In this document: piece by piece, positions 18,413 to 27,375 of the stretch
How the letters are laid out: each line of letters begins with the position of its first letter
Numbering within the stretch: position 1 is the stretch's first letter
Assembly: GCF_000340475.1 (NCBI RefSeq)
Contig: NZ_CM001792.1
Location: 2,275,458 to 2,339,457 of the forward strand
Origin: Oceanobacillus kimchii X50
GTDB taxonomy: Bacteria > Bacillota > Bacilli > Bacillales > Amphibacillaceae
DNA length: 64,000 bases
Reading direction: 5' to 3'
The notes under the pieces: model-generated
The model's input: the letters and a program-made list of their open reading frames with translations, nothing else
Database searches by the model: none
Told to the model about the DNA's origin: nothing
Position numbers and translations under genes: made by a program

Positions 18413-19414
18413 TCAAGAATGCAAATGGCAGGCAACGTAATGACCTTCTTCCTTTTCTATTAATGGTGGTTTTTCCAATCCACACTGTTCAAAAGCAAAA
18501 GGACAACGTGTACGGAATGTACAACCGCTCGGAGGATCTGCTGGAGACGGTAAATCTCCAGTTAATCTAATTCTCTCTTTTGGTGTTGCTAGTGTTGCTA
18601 CCTCATCATTTGCTTTAACGACAGGAATAGAAGAAAGTAAAGCTTGTGTATATGGATGCATTGCGTTTTTATATAGCGAATGCTTATCCGCAATTTCAAC
18701 AATTCTTCCTAAATACATTACTGCGACTCGATCACTAATATGTTTTACTACACTAAGATCATGTGCAATAAATAAATAGGTTAATCCTAAGTCATCTTGT
18801 AAATCTTTCATTAAATTAAGAACCTGAGCTTGGATAGATACATCTAATGCTGAAACTGGCTCGTCACAAATCACAAATTTCGGATTTGTAATTAATGCTC
18901 GAGCAATACTTATACGTTGTCTTTGTCCACCAGAAAATTCATGAGGATATTTTAAGCGGTCTTCTGCTCGAAGTCCTACTTTTTCAATAATGTCGATTAC
19001 TTTTTTCATTCTCTCTTCTTTGGACAAATTAGTTTGTACAATTAAAGGTTCTTCTATCAATTCTGAAATACTCATTTTAGAATTTAACGATGCAAATGGA
19101 TCTTGAAATACCATTTGCATATCTTTTCTATGAACCCTTAATTTTCTTCTACTTAAATGAGATATATCTATCCCATTAAACTCGATTTTGCCTTCCGTTG
19201 GATCTAGAAGACGTAGCATTACCCGTCCTAGCGTCGACTTACCAGAACCAGATTCTCCTACAATTCCAAGCGTCTCTCCTTCATAAATAGAAAATGACAC
19301 ATCATCAACTGCTTTTAAATGTCCAATAGTTCGTTTTAAAACTCCACCTTTTATAGGAAAATATTTCTTCACTTCCTTCACATCTACTAAAACATTTGAT
19401 TCGGCCAGCTTCAT
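18413..19414 (-). CDS. appF: Oligopeptide ABC transporter ATPase AppF-like
   Basis: 333 aa ATPase. Walker A is [11 protein letters not shown], the Q-loop [11 protein letters not shown], the signature FSGGQRQR, Walker [13 protein letters not shown] and the switch IAHDLSV. The C-terminal oligopeptide extension carries the cysteines of C-T-F-R-T-R-C-P and E-Q-C, which in relatives bind an iron-sulphur cluster. The ATG at 19414 overlaps the appD TGA (ATGA), which shows translational coupling and rejects the longer start at 19447. Confidence 0.93.
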   Translation of the reverse strand: MKLAESNVLVDVKEVKKYFPIKGGVLKRTIGHLKAVDDVSFSIYEGETLGIVGESGSGKSTLGRVMLRLLDPTEGKIEFNGIDISHLSRRKLRVHRKDMQMVFQDPFASLNSKMSISELIEEPLIVQTNLSKEERMKKVIDIIEKVGLRAEDRLKYPHEFSGGQRQRISIARALITNPKFVICDEPVSALDVSIQAQVLNLMKDLQDDLGLTYLFIAHDLSVVKHISDRVAVMYLGRIVEIADKHSLYKNAMHPYTQALLSSIPVVKANDEVATLATPKERIRLTGDLPSPADPPSGCTFRTRCPFAFEQCGLEKPPLIEKEEGHYVACHLHS

Positions 19415-20406
19415 TTCTTCACCACCTCTTCTTGATAGAGATAACAACGTACTGCGTGGTTATTATTTTCTTCCATCTTTGTCAATTTTGGAATAGCTTG
19501 TTTACATTCTTCCATGACGTATGGACATCTGGTTGAAAAGCGACAACCAATCGGAAAATCATATGCAGGTGGTACTGAGCCTTTTATCGTCCCTAATCGT
19601 TCGATATCTTGATTTATATCTGGCAAACTTTCTAATAACCCTTTCGTATAGGGATGTTTGGTATGATGTAGTAACTCTGAAACTGTTCCTTCTTCTACAA
19701 TTTGGCCTCCGTACATTACGATAATTCGGTCAGCATATTCTGATACTACACCTATATCGTGTGTAATTAATAGCACTGCCATATGAAATTTTTCTTTCAT
19801 CTCTTGTAATAAATCTAAAATTTGTGCCTGTATGGTTACATCAAGGGCGGTAGTAGGTTCATCAGCAATTAATAGTTTAGGGTCACAGGATATCGCCATT
19901 GCAATCATAACTCGTTGACGCATACCACCAGACAATTGATGTGGATATTCATCTATTACTTGCTCTGCACGCGGAATTCCTACAAGTTTTAATAAATGAA
20001 TTGCTTTTATTCTTGCTTCTTGTTTATTTATTTTTTTATGTTTTCTCAACATTTCGATAATTTGATTTCCAATTGTGTATACTGGGTTTAAAGAAGTCAT
20101 CGGTTCTTGAAAAATCATACCTATATCATTTCCTCTAATTTTCGTTATTTGCTTAGAGGTAAGATTTTGAATTTCTTCATTATGTAATTTAACAGTTCCA
20201 TCAATAATTTCCCCAGGCTTATTAATTAGTTGCATTATTGATAATGCAGTAATACTTTTTCCACTTCCCGATTCTCCTACGATGGCCACTGTCTCACCGG
20301 GGGATACGTGGAACGAAACTCCATCCACTGCTTTTGCAACTTTTTCTTTCTCTAAATAAAAATATGTTTTTAAATTTGCAACATCAAGTACTGATTCCTT
20401 TTTCAT
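19411..20406 (-). CDS. appD: Oligopeptide ABC transporter ATPase AppD-like
   Basis: 331 aa ATPase and first gene of the operon. Walker A is [13 protein letters not shown], the Q-loop MIFQEPMTSLNPVYTIG, the signature LSGGMRQRVMIAMA and Walker B LLIADEPTTALD. The C-terminal C-R-F-S-T-R-C-P-Y and E-E-C-K form the usual oligopeptide ATPase cysteine motif. ATG at 20406 has GGAG 7 bases upstream; the in-frame GTG at 20412 is too near. It drives peptide uptake together with AppF. Confidence 0.93.
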   Translation of the reverse strand: MKKESVLDVANLKTYFYLEKEKVAKAVDGVSFHVSPGETVAIVGESGSGKSITALSIMQLINKPGEIIDGTVKLHNEEIQNLTSKQITKIRGNDIGMIFQEPMTSLNPVYTIGNQIIEMLRKHKKINKQEARIKAIHLLKLVGIPRAEQVIDEYPHQLSGGMRQRVMIAMAISCDPKLLIADEPTTALDVTIQAQILDLLQEMKEKFHMAVLLITHDIGVVSEYADRIIVMYGGQIVEEGTVSELLHHTKHPYTKGLLESLPDINQDIERLGTIKGSVPPAYDFPIGCRFSTRCPYVMEECKQAIPKLTKMEENNNHAVRCYLYQEEVVKK

Positions 20407-20483
20407 TCGCACACTCCATTCCCAAACCTTTTTTGAATATTTTTAGCTAGGGATATATATCTAGTTAATAAATTTGAATTCAT

Positions 20484-20510
20484 ATTATACTATAACTCGT
20501 AAACTGTCAA
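20484..20510 (-). promoter_or_regulatory. Sigma-A promoter of the app operon
   Basis: On the minus strand TTGACA (20510-20505) and TATAAT (20489-20484) are both perfect hexamers, but the spacer is only 15 bases, two short of optimum. It lies about 78 bases before the appD start. A weak promoter that needs an activator is one reading. Confidence 0.55.
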
Positions 20511-20560
20511 CGTAATATACTGAATTTTATTAAATATAACAAAATTCGACATAGTCAAAT

Positions 20561-20594
20561 AAAAAATGTACTTCTTCTTAAAAGAAGTACATTC
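20561..20594 (-). terminator. Terminator of the haemolysin III-like gene
   Basis: AATGTACTTCTT pairs with AAGAAGTACATT around a short loop, followed on the minus strand by six Ts. It lies about 25 bases after the stop. Confidence 0.85.
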
Positions 20595-20616
20595 GAGTAA
20601 TATATTATATTTCAAT

Positions 20617-21258
20617 TTAAGGAAGTAAAAAGAATAGTACGCAAAAGTAATGAAAAAGTGTACCCGCAATAACAAATAAGTGCCAAATCATATGATGAAA
20701 TTTAAATCCTCTCCACATATAAAAAACCGTTCCTAACGTATAGCATAATCCACCTGCAATGAGCAGATATACCCCGCTACTTTCTATGTTATTTGTTATT
20801 TGCGACCATCCTATTACAATTAACCAGCCCATCGCTATATATAATAACGTAGAGGTAAACAGAAATCGTTTTACAAAATATACTTTAAATACAATACCCA
20901 CTAAAGCGATTCCCCATACAATACCAAAGATACTCCACCCCATCGCGCCTTGAATAACTAATAGTGTAAAAGGGGTGTAAGTACCAGCTATAAATAAATA
21001 GATGGAAGAATGATCAAGTATCTCAAATATATCTTTTGCCTTTCCTTTTGGTAAAGCATGTACAAATGTTGAAGAAGTATATAAGATTACCATGGTCGCA
21101 CCAAATATAGTAAATGTAACAACATGTAACACTGTCCCATTTATTACTGATGAAACAATCAACACAACTAACCCTGCTACACTTAATAAAGCTGCCACAC
21201 CATGAGTTATTGCGTTCGCAATTTCTTCTCCTTTTGTAAAAATATGTGTATTTGCCAA
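20617..21258 (-). CDS. Haemolysin III / YplQ-type membrane protein (PAQR superfamily)
   Basis: About 213 aa with seven membrane helices. The family residues are present: E-E-I-A-N-A-I-T-H-G near the start, S-S-T-F-V-H-A-L, E-I-L-D-H-S-S-I-Y-L-F-I-A-G-T-Y-T-P and, near the end, F-H-H-M-I-W-H-L-F-V. The conserved Ser, His and Asp of the PAQR fold probably bind a metal, but the bacterial role (membrane lipid homeostasis, weak haemolysis) is not settled. The TTG at 21258 is best spaced from GAAGG; ATG at 21267 and GTG at 21279 are in frame but poorly placed, so the exact start is uncertain. Confidence 0.85.
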   Translation of the reverse strand: MANTHIFTKGEEIANAITHGVAALLSVAGLVVLIVSSVINGTVLHVVTFTIFGATMVILYTSSTFVHALPKGKAKDIFEILDHSSIYLFIAGTYTPFTLLVIQGAMGWSIFGIVWGIALVGIVFKVYFVKRFLFTSTLLYIAMGWLIVIGWSQITNNIESSGVYLLIAGGLCYTLGTVFYMWRGFKFHHMIWHLFVIAGTLFHYFCVLFFLLP

Positions 21259-21379
21259 TTCAACCATCCTTCTTTCCACACAATAAATTCATCTACTTTA
21301 AAATATTACATGTTCAAAAACGAAAAAGCGAATAAAATCGTATGTATATTTTTTTCTAATCATGATATACTTTAAATAC

Positions 21380-21393
21380 AGAACATTTGTTCC
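21380..21393. promoter_or_regulatory. LexA (DinR) SOS box
   Basis: GAACATTTGTTC at 21381-21392 fits the Bacillus LexA core GAAC-N4-GTTC exactly. A TATACT box at 21366-21371 lies just upstream, so bound LexA would cover the transcription start. The next gene starts at 21420. Confidence 0.75.
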
Positions 21394-21419
21394 TATTTTG
21401 TAAAAGGAGGGATCGTTCG

Positions 21420-21641
21420 ATGTACCCATTACTTCTTCATTCTGTACAACAAAAAGAAAAAGTAATAATGGTATATATTGATCAGCAAGATAACATAACA
21501 CAACGAACTGTTCAAGTAGTAACGATAAAATCTGATTCGATACTTGCATTTTGTTATTTTCGAAAAGAAATCAGATTATTTCATCTTGACCAGATATTGT
21601 CTGTCGGAAAATCATCTGGGCGAGTGAGATACGGTGCATGA
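21420..21641 (+). CDS. Small WYL-like protein
   Basis: 73 aa. The core V-Y-I-D-Q-Q-D-N-I-T-Q-R-T-V followed by I-L-A-F-C-Y-F-R-K-E-I-R-L-F-H-L-D-Q-I reads like a minimal WYL domain, a small SH3-like beta-barrel that in larger regulators senses DNA or nucleotides. No helix-turn-helix is attached. ATG at 21420 has AAGGAGG 9 bases upstream. It follows the SOS box directly, and its stop lies just before the start of the YolD-like gene, so both are probably induced by DNA damage. The WYL call is from pattern recognition. Confidence 0.6.
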   Translation: MYPLLLHSVQQKEKVIMVYIDQQDNITQRTVQVVTIKSDSILAFCYFRKEIRLFHLDQILSVGKSSGRVRYGA

Positions 21642-21642
21642 C

Positions 21643-21966
21643 ATGAATGATCGCGGAAGTATAAAATGGACAGCTATGATGCTGCCAGAACATGTTGAAT
21701 ATCTTAGAAAGAAGAAAAAAGAAGCTCAAAAGATTTCTAAACCTGTTATCGATAATCAGCAATTTGATTATATGGAACAGCAATTACAGTATGCTACGAT
21801 CAATAATTCCAATATCATAATTACTTACTATAATGATGGAGAAATACAAACCATTACATGTCAAACATCAAATATAAAAGTAACAAAGGAATATCTCCAA
21901 CTAAATATAGGTAACGGTACCATAGAACTACCTGTAAATAACCTTTTGAATATAGAATCTGAATGA
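21643..21966 (+). CDS. YolD-like family protein
   Basis: 107 aa. The N-terminus M-N-D-R-G-S-I-K-W-T-A-M-M-L-P-E-H-V is diagnostic for YolD-like proteins, which in Bacillus usually sit beside a Y-family DNA polymerase (UvrX/YqjW) under SOS control. No polymerase gene is present here. The ATG at 21643 matches the family start; a GTG at 21634 is in frame. It is translationally coupled to the WYL-like gene. The biochemical role of the family is unknown to me. Confidence 0.8.
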   Translation: MNDRGSIKWTAMMLPEHVEYLRKKKKEAQKISKPVIDNQQFDYMEQQLQYATINNSNIIITYYNDGEIQTITCQTSNIKVTKEYLQLNIGNGTIELPVNNLLNIESE

Positions 21967-22184
21967 GAGATAGGGACATAACAAAAAGGATTGGTCAAAA
22001 AACGAATGATAGCTAGAATAAGTCTTAGAATATTCGGATACTCTTATGGGAGCAAGGCTCGGAGAGACCCTTTCGGAGGCTCACCAGCCACCCAAAGAAA
22101 ACGGAATATATTTCTGAAGCGAGTTTTTTTAAATCCATTCATTCGGATTTATCTTTTGCGTGAATATTTTTGTCCCAACCTCTC
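21965..22184 (+). repeat. Intergenic repeat, copy A
   Basis: About 220 bp with imperfect inverted ends: GAGAGATAGGGACA on the left and TGTCCCAACCTCTCAC on the right. Inner ends share ATTGGTCAAAAAACGAATGA and GAATATATTTCTGAAGCG with copy C, and GACCAATTTT/CTAGAATAAG-type blocks with copy B. It fills the space between the convergent YolD-like and MerR-like genes and touches the stop codon of the latter. Confidence 0.75.
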
Positions 22185-22416
22185 ACTCACCAAAAACCGT
22201 ATGCTCTAGTAAGCTTTCAATTTCAGTCCAGTCATATTCTTCTTCTATTTTTTCTTTTATAAACGACAATATATGAACGGCTTCTATCTCAAAATAAAGG
22301 ATTTGGTCCATAAACGTCATCGGAATATAGGAACCAAATAGTTGAATCCATTTTTTTATTTGATGAACAGGAGCTTCAATAACCTTACTAACTCCCATTA
22401 GACTAATAACATACAT
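22183..22416 (-). CDS. MerR-like small helix-turn-helix protein
   Basis: 77 aa. The layout V-S-K-V-I-E-A-P-V-H-Q-I-K-K-W-I-Q-L-F-G then L-Y-F-E-I-E-A-V-H-I-L-S-F-I-K resembles a stand-alone MerR DNA-binding domain (helix-turn-helix plus wing), without an effector domain. I do not recognise a named relative. ATG at 22416 follows AAGGTGGTG; the longer GTG start at 22428 is rejected. The stop codon abuts repeat copy A, which may provide the transcript end. Confidence 0.5.
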   Translation of the reverse strand: MYVISLMGVSKVIEAPVHQIKKWIQLFGSYIPMTFMDQILYFEIEAVHILSFIKEKIEEEYDWTEIESLLEHTVFGE

Positions 22417-22541
22417 GGTTTCCACCACCTTATACCTTTTACTTAATTAGAATGTATATATTGAATAATTCTATACTAGCGTGCAATAGTGGAAGTACCA
22501 TGTGATAAGTCTAAAAAAAGTAAGTAATTAATATGACATGT

Positions 22542-22588
22542 AAAAAAAGAAATATGCACCCCAAAGATCCAAACTCCAAGGTGCATAT
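22542..22588 (-). terminator. Terminator of the prp operon
   Basis: ATATGCACC pairs with GGTGCATAT (22580-22588 on plus), with additional inner pairing, and the minus strand continues TTTCTTTTTTT. It lies about 12 bases after the prpB stop. Confidence 0.8.
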
Positions 22589-22599
22589 GACAAACACTA

Positions 22600-23505
22600 T
22601 TATTTATCTTCTAAAACCGTTTTAGCAATACTTTCATCTAAATCTTCAAACTCTTCATAGGAAATTGTCTGGTATAATTCTTTCCTTGTTTGCATATCTG
22701 ACAAACCATTCTTTTGACTTCCCTCTTTACGAATTATTGAAAAGATTTTTTCATAGGCTTTTGCTGCAACTCGTAAAGATGTAACGGGATATATGACAAT
22801 ATCAAAGCCCATTTGTTCAAATTCCTCTGCAGTTAGATAAGGAGTCTTCCCAAATTCCGTCATGTTAGCAAGTAATGGTGCATCTATCTTTTCTGAAGCA
22901 AGGCGAAATTCTTCTTCATTTTGTAATGCCTCTGGAAATATAATATCCGCTCCTGCTTCTACATAAGCTTGCGCTCTTGAAATAGCATTCTCTAAACCTT
23001 CAACTGCACGGGCGTCAGTTCTAGCAACAATCACAAGAGTTGGAGCCACTTCTTTAATTGCTGTAATTTTTTGAACCATTTCTTCTGTACTTACTAACTG
23101 TTTTCCATTTAAATGGCCACACTTTTTAGGCAATTTCTGATCCTCTAGCTGTACTGCAGCCACATTTGCCTCTACCATTTCACGGGACGTTCTGACAACA
23201 TTCAATACACCACCAAAACCTGTATCTATATCAACAAGAATAGGTAAATTAGTAGCACGTACAATGTCTCTTGCTCTATCAGCTATCTCTGTTGAAGTAA
23301 TAATACCTAAGTCCGGCAAGCCACGACTAGCTGTATAAGCCGCTCCTGAAAGATAAAGAGATTGAAATCCGGCTTCTTTGGCAACCAATCCAGCCATCGC
23401 GTCATGTGCACCAGGAATTTGTAAAATACCTTTCTCGCTTACTTGGGATCTGAACTGACTTGCTAATTCTTGTTGTGATATAGGTTGGTCTACTATCCAA
23501 GCCAT
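22600..23505 (-). CDS. prpB: Methylisocitrate lyase
   Basis: 301 aa member of the isocitrate lyase / PEP mutase family. It splits 2-methylisocitrate into succinate and pyruvate, the last step of the methylcitrate cycle for propionyl-CoA. Visible motifs are L-Y-L-S-G-A-A-Y-T-A-S, the metal-binding D-I-D-T-G-F-G (92-98) and the catalytic K-K-C-G-H-L (Cys129). AAGGAGG precedes the ATG. It is the last gene of prpC-prpD-prpB, 13 bases after prpD. B. subtilis has the equivalent mmgF (yqiQ). Confidence 0.93.
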   Translation of the reverse strand: MAWIVDQPISQQELASQFRSQVSEKGILQIPGAHDAMAGLVAKEAGFQSLYLSGAAYTASRGLPDLGIITSTEIADRARDIVRATNLPILVDIDTGFGGVLNVVRTSREMVEANVAAVQLEDQKLPKKCGHLNGKQLVSTEEMVQKITAIKEVAPTLVIVARTDARAVEGLENAISRAQAYVEAGADIIFPEALQNEEEFRLASEKIDAPLLANMTEFGKTPYLTAEEFEQMGFDIVIYPVTSLRVAAKAYEKIFSIIRKEGSQKNGLSDMQTRKELYQTISYEEFEDLDESIAKTVLEDK

Positions 23506-23518
23506 TTATAAGTCCTCC

Positions 23519-24955
23519 TTAATTTACAAATAAATCAATAAAATCCGTCGTATTCATTTGTTGCACCTCATCAAAATTATTAGTAAATTTTTGTATACGT
23601 TCACTCTGTTTATCCGTATATTGTGTAGATAAATTATACGCATACTTCTCCAAAATCTTAGGAACTGCTTCATCACGGCGGAAACGATGCCCTAATGGAT
23701 ATTCACAATCAATAACATCTGTCGAAGTTCCATCTACAAAGTGTACTTGTATTGCATTAGCAATCGAACGCTTCTCCGGATCTAAATAATCCGTTGTATA
23801 GGATTCTTTCTCCACGGTTACCATTTTTTCACGTAATTCATCAATACGAGGATCAGCTGCCACATTATCTTCATAATCTTCTGCAGTGATATTTCCTTTC
23901 AAAAGCCCAATAGCAGCAATATACTGTAAGCAATGATCTCGATCAGCTGGATTGTGTAACGGTCCTGTCTTATCAATTATTCTAATAGCAGATTCATGGG
24001 TTGTAATCGTTATTTCTTTAATTTCATCAAGACGCCCAATTATTTCTGGATGTAATTGAACTGCTGCCTCAGCTGCTGTTTGCGCATGAAATTCTGCAGG
24101 ATATGATACTTTAAATAAGACATTTTCCATAACATAACTTCCTAAAGAACGACTTAGCTTTAACTCCTTTCCTTTAAAAAGAACATCTTGGAATCCCCAA
24201 CCTTTTGCGGTAAGAGCTGTAGCATATCCCATTTCTCCTTTTATTGCCATTAAAGCTAATCGAACTGCTCTACTTGTCGCATCTCCAGCAGCCCAGGATT
24301 TTCTTGAACCTGTGTTTGGAAAATGACGATACGTACGTAAACTTGAATTATCAATCCAAGCATTAGATAATGCATTTTGTATCTCTTCTTTCGTTCCACC
24401 TAGCATTTTTGTCACAACTGCAGTAGTAGCAATTTTCACATATAAAACGTGGTCTAATCCAACTCGATTCAAACTATTCTCTAGAGCTAATACACCCTGA
24501 ATTTCATGTGCTTTAATCATCATTTCAAGTATTTCTTTTACTTTAATTGGCTCTTCACCTTTTTTTAATCTTTCTTGACTTACATAATCAGCAACAGCTA
24601 AGATTCCACCTAAATTATCTGAGGGATGTCCCCATTCAGCTGCAAGCCAAGTGTCATTGTAATCTAACCAGCGAATCATTGCACCAATGTTAAAGGCACC
24701 TTGCACTGGATCCAACACATAGGAAGTACCCGGTACTCTGCTACCATTAGGTACAACTGTACCTGGCACAATCGGACCTAATAATTTTGTACATTCTGGA
24801 TAATTCAACGCTAAAATCCCACAACCCAATGTATCAATTAGTACTTGGTGTGCAGTTCTATAAGCTTCTTCACTCGTAATTTCTGTATGAAGTACATAAT
24901 CAGCTATTTCTTCTATAATTTTATCTGTTTGGTTAATCGTTTTTACTTGTGTCAT
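23519..24955 (-). CDS. prpD: 2-methylcitrate dehydratase
   Basis: 478 aa, full length for PrpD/MmgE. It dehydrates 2-methylcitrate to 2-methylaconitate (and can act on citrate). Family segments include [43 protein letters not shown] and [19 protein letters not shown] precedes the ATG. It sits between prpC and prpB in one operon. Confidence 0.94.
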   Translation of the reverse strand: MTQVKTINQTDKIIEEIADYVLHTEITSEEAYRTAHQVLIDTLGCGILALNYPECTKLLGPIVPGTVVPNGSRVPGTSYVLDPVQGAFNIGAMIRWLDYNDTWLAAEWGHPSDNLGGILAVADYVSQERLKKGEEPIKVKEILEMMIKAHEIQGVLALENSLNRVGLDHVLYVKIATTAVVTKMLGGTKEEIQNALSNAWIDNSSLRTYRHFPNTGSRKSWAAGDATSRAVRLALMAIKGEMGYATALTAKGWGFQDVLFKGKELKLSRSLGSYVMENVLFKVSYPAEFHAQTAAEAAVQLHPEIIGRLDEIKEITITTHESAIRIIDKTGPLHNPADRDHCLQYIAAIGLLKGNITAEDYEDNVAADPRIDELREKMVTVEKESYTTDYLDPEKRSIANAIQVHFVDGTSTDVIDCEYPLGHRFRRDEAVPKILEKYAYNLSTQYTDKQSERIQKFTNNFDEVQQMNTTDFIDLFVN

Positions 24956-24980
24956 ATAATAAATCCCCTCTCTTTTTCCT

Positions 24981-26087
24981 TTAATAATCTTTTCCGATAT
25001 ATTTTACTCTTGGACGGAATATACGATTGTTTGAGTGTTGCTCAACGATATGAGCTGCGAGTCCAGCTGTACGTGCACTAAAAAAGATTGGTGTATAGAG
25101 TGAAATTGGTATACCTAATTTCCAATAAACAGGAGCTGCGTAATAATCTAAATTAGGATATAATCCTTTTTCTTTTTTCATTATTTTCTCTCCAGCTTCA
25201 CACATCTCTAGTAACGTATAGTCATTATCTTTCTCACAAAGTTTCTTTAGTGCTTCTTTGGTGATAAGTGCACGAGGATCCATTTTTTTCATATAAACAC
25301 GATGCCCAAACCCCATAATTTTTTCTTTATTTTCTAACTTTTTATATAATAAATGTTCAAATTCATTCACCGTTTCCACTTCATTAAGCATGTACATAAC
25401 TGCTTCATTTGCACCACCATGTAGATTACCTTTTAACGAGGAGATAGCTCCAGTTAATGCACCATACATATCAGAATTAGTCGAAGATATTACTCTAGCA
25501 GTAAAGGTAGAATTCGGCATTTCATGTTCACTATATAGCAGTAGCAAACGGTCAAAAATTTCCACTTCTAAATCTGACGGTTCTTTTCCTGTAATCATGT
25601 ATAAAAAGTTTGCACTATATGATAGTTCTATCGCTGGTTGCATCACTTCTTGATTATTTATAATTCGATAACTATTTACTGTTATTGTTGGCAATTGTCC
25701 AAGTAACCGATAAGCACGATCCTTATTTGTACTAGCTGAACGATCCTCGATATTCTTATCGTATCCTGCAAGCACAGATAAAGCTGTCCGCATTCCATCC
25801 ATTGGATGTGTTCCCTTTGGTAATAGTTTTAAGATCTCCAATACTGATTGAGGAACTTCATAATGATCTTTCAACAATTTCTCTGTATTTGTTTTTTCTG
25901 CTCTTTTAGGTAGACCCCCTTCCAAAAGCAAATGAAGAATATCTATATAATCCTGTTTTAATGATAATTCGATAAGGTCATGCCCATTGATGATAATTTT
26001 TTCCTTATCAACGTCTAAAAAAGAAATCGCTGTTTCCGAAGCAATCACACCATCCAAACCTGGAATAAATTTTTCTTCTGTCTTCAA
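24981..26087 (-). CDS. prpC: 2-methylcitrate synthase (citrate synthase family)
   Basis: 368 aa. It condenses propionyl-CoA with oxaloacetate. Citrate-synthase active-site blocks are visible: L-H-G-G-A-N-E-A-V (His), M-G-F-G-H-R-V-Y (His) and the C-terminal region with F-F-S-A-R-T-A-G (Arg). The short length and the operon with prpD and prpB favour methylcitrate rather than citrate synthase, though such enzymes often do both. The start is TTG at 26087 with GGAGG 7 bases upstream. A cre-like site lies just before it. Confidence 0.92.
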   Translation of the reverse strand: MKTEEKFIPGLDGVIASETAISFLDVDKEKIIINGHDLIELSLKQDYIDILHLLLEGGLPKRAEKTNTEKLLKDHYEVPQSVLEILKLLPKGTHPMDGMRTALSVLAGYDKNIEDRSASTNKDRAYRLLGQLPTITVNSYRIINNQEVMQPAIELSYSANFLYMITGKEPSDLEVEIFDRLLLLYSEHEMPNSTFTARVISSTNSDMYGALTGAISSLKGNLHGGANEAVMYMLNEVETVNEFEHLLYKKLENKEKIMGFGHRVYMKKMDPRALITKEALKKLCEKDNDYTLLEMCEAGEKIMKKEKGLYPNLDYYAAPVYWKLGIPISLYTPIFFSARTAGLAAHIVEQHSNNRIFRPRVKYIGKDY

Positions 26088-26112
26088 TTTTATTCCTCCT
26101 CATTTTAAATTT

Positions 26113-26126
26113 TGAAAGCGTAGTCA
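26113..26126. promoter_or_regulatory. Candidate CcpA cre site of the prp operon
   Basis: TGAAAGCGTAGTCA matches the cre consensus TGWAANCGNTNWCA at all but one defined position (A instead of T at position 10). It lies 26-39 bases before the prpC start. The related mmg operon of B. subtilis is, as I recall, glucose-repressed. Confidence 0.45.
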
Positions 26127-26257
26127 AACGATCGAAAAAAACATCCTTCAACCTTATATACCTTAATTATAATATTGAATTGAAAATTAGAAAAATATAT
26201 AATATTAATAAATAAACATAAAAAAAATCTATATCACATGTTATAGGAGGATTATCA

Positions 26258-27127
26258 ATGCATTTACAGGATTGGGAAATGTTATCCACTTTATATGAGA
26301 CAGAGAATATTACACAGGCTGCCCATCAATTATTTTTAACACAACCCACCCTGACTTCACGAATGAAAAAATTAGAAACCTATTATGGTATACAAATTAT
26401 TATGAGAAAACGTAGGGGAATTGCTTTTACTCCTGAAGGTGAGCAATTGGCACATCATGCTCAGCAAATGTTAAAGGAGCAGAGAAAGATTGAAGAAACA
26501 CTAGACAATATGAAAAATCAAGTTACAGGAACATTACGTGTAGGAGTTTCAAACTTTTTTGCATCTAATAAAATGCCCAAACTGCTTCAATTATTTAAAC
26601 AAGAATATCCTGATGTTGAGTGCCAAGTAGTAACTGGATGGAGTAGCGAAATGCATCGATTGTTATTAAATCATGATGTACATATTAGTTTTATAAAAGG
26701 AAATTATCCATGGAAAGAGAGAAAACAATTATTGTATGAAGAAGAAATTTGCATCGCATCACCTTGGGAGTTTTCTTGGGAACAACTTCCTGAGCTTCCA
26801 AGGATTGATTATTATACGGACGATCATATGCGACTGATGGTTGATAATTGGTGGCATCACCATTATACTCAAAGCCCCAATATTACTATCCATGTTAATC
26901 AAGTGGAAACTTGTAAAGAAATGGTTGTACATGGTTTAGGCTATGCAGTGGTTGCTAATTTAGTAGTTAGAAATAACCCAGAATTAATTGTTAAACCAAT
27001 CATAAATGAAGATAGGGAACTCATTAAAAGGCAGACTTGGATGTATTACCCCGAAGATGCATTGCAAATGAATGTTGTTCGTGCATTTGTAGATTTCATT
27101 CAAACCATTGATGTTAAAGCATTATAA
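26258..27127 (+). CDS. LysR-family transcriptional regulator
   Basis: 289 aa. The N-terminal winged helix-turn-helix (residues 1-62) reads N-I-T-Q-A-A-H-Q-L-F-L-T-Q-P-T-L-T-S-R, followed by a linker helix and a periplasmic-binding-protein-like effector domain. It is transcribed divergently from prpCDB across 170 AT-rich bases, so it very likely controls that operon, with methylcitrate or a related metabolite as a plausible inducer (inference). AGGAGG precedes the ATG. No clear LysR box could be fixed by eye. Confidence 0.88.
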   Translation: MHLQDWEMLSTLYETENITQAAHQLFLTQPTLTSRMKKLETYYGIQIIMRKRRGIAFTPEGEQLAHHAQQMLKEQRKIEETLDNMKNQVTGTLRVGVSNFFASNKMPKLLQLFKQEYPDVECQVVTGWSSEMHRLLLNHDVHISFIKGNYPWKERKQLLYEEEICIASPWEFSWEQLPELPRIDYYTDDHMRLMVDNWWHHHYTQSPNITIHVNQVETCKEMVVHGLGYAVVANLVVRNNPELIVKPIINEDRELIKRQTWMYYPEDALQMNVVRAFVDFIQTIDVKAL

Positions 27128-27375
27128 CCTAAGAAAAAATAAAACTACCAAAAAGTCAAATGAGATTAATTATCGTGAAGGAGATTTTTAAAATTTCTAG
27201 GGCAAGAAGGCCGAGGGTGAGACAGCGGTGAGCTGTAATATGCTAACCATGAAAGTAAAGTATATTTCCCAATTGTATTAATCTGAACTTATCTTTACTA
27301 CTCTAGTCTCAACCTGGTTATTATAACTAATAAATAAAATATATTGCCTTTAAAATTGTCTTCTAAGATAAAATT
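27128..27375. other. Gene-free stretch, possible decayed repeat
   Basis: No coding sequence seen. It contains a small hairpin (ACAGC-GGTGA-GCTGT near 27223-27237). The right end, read on the minus strand, has AGGTTGAGACTAGAG, distantly like the GGTTGGGACA end of the repeat family, but I cannot align the rest. Confidence 0.3.

Noticed and set aside
27139-27330. A fourth copy of the intergenic repeat
   Set aside because: Only a short end resembles the family (AGGTTGAGACTAGAG read on the minus strand); I could not align the rest, so it is listed only as a possible decayed copy.
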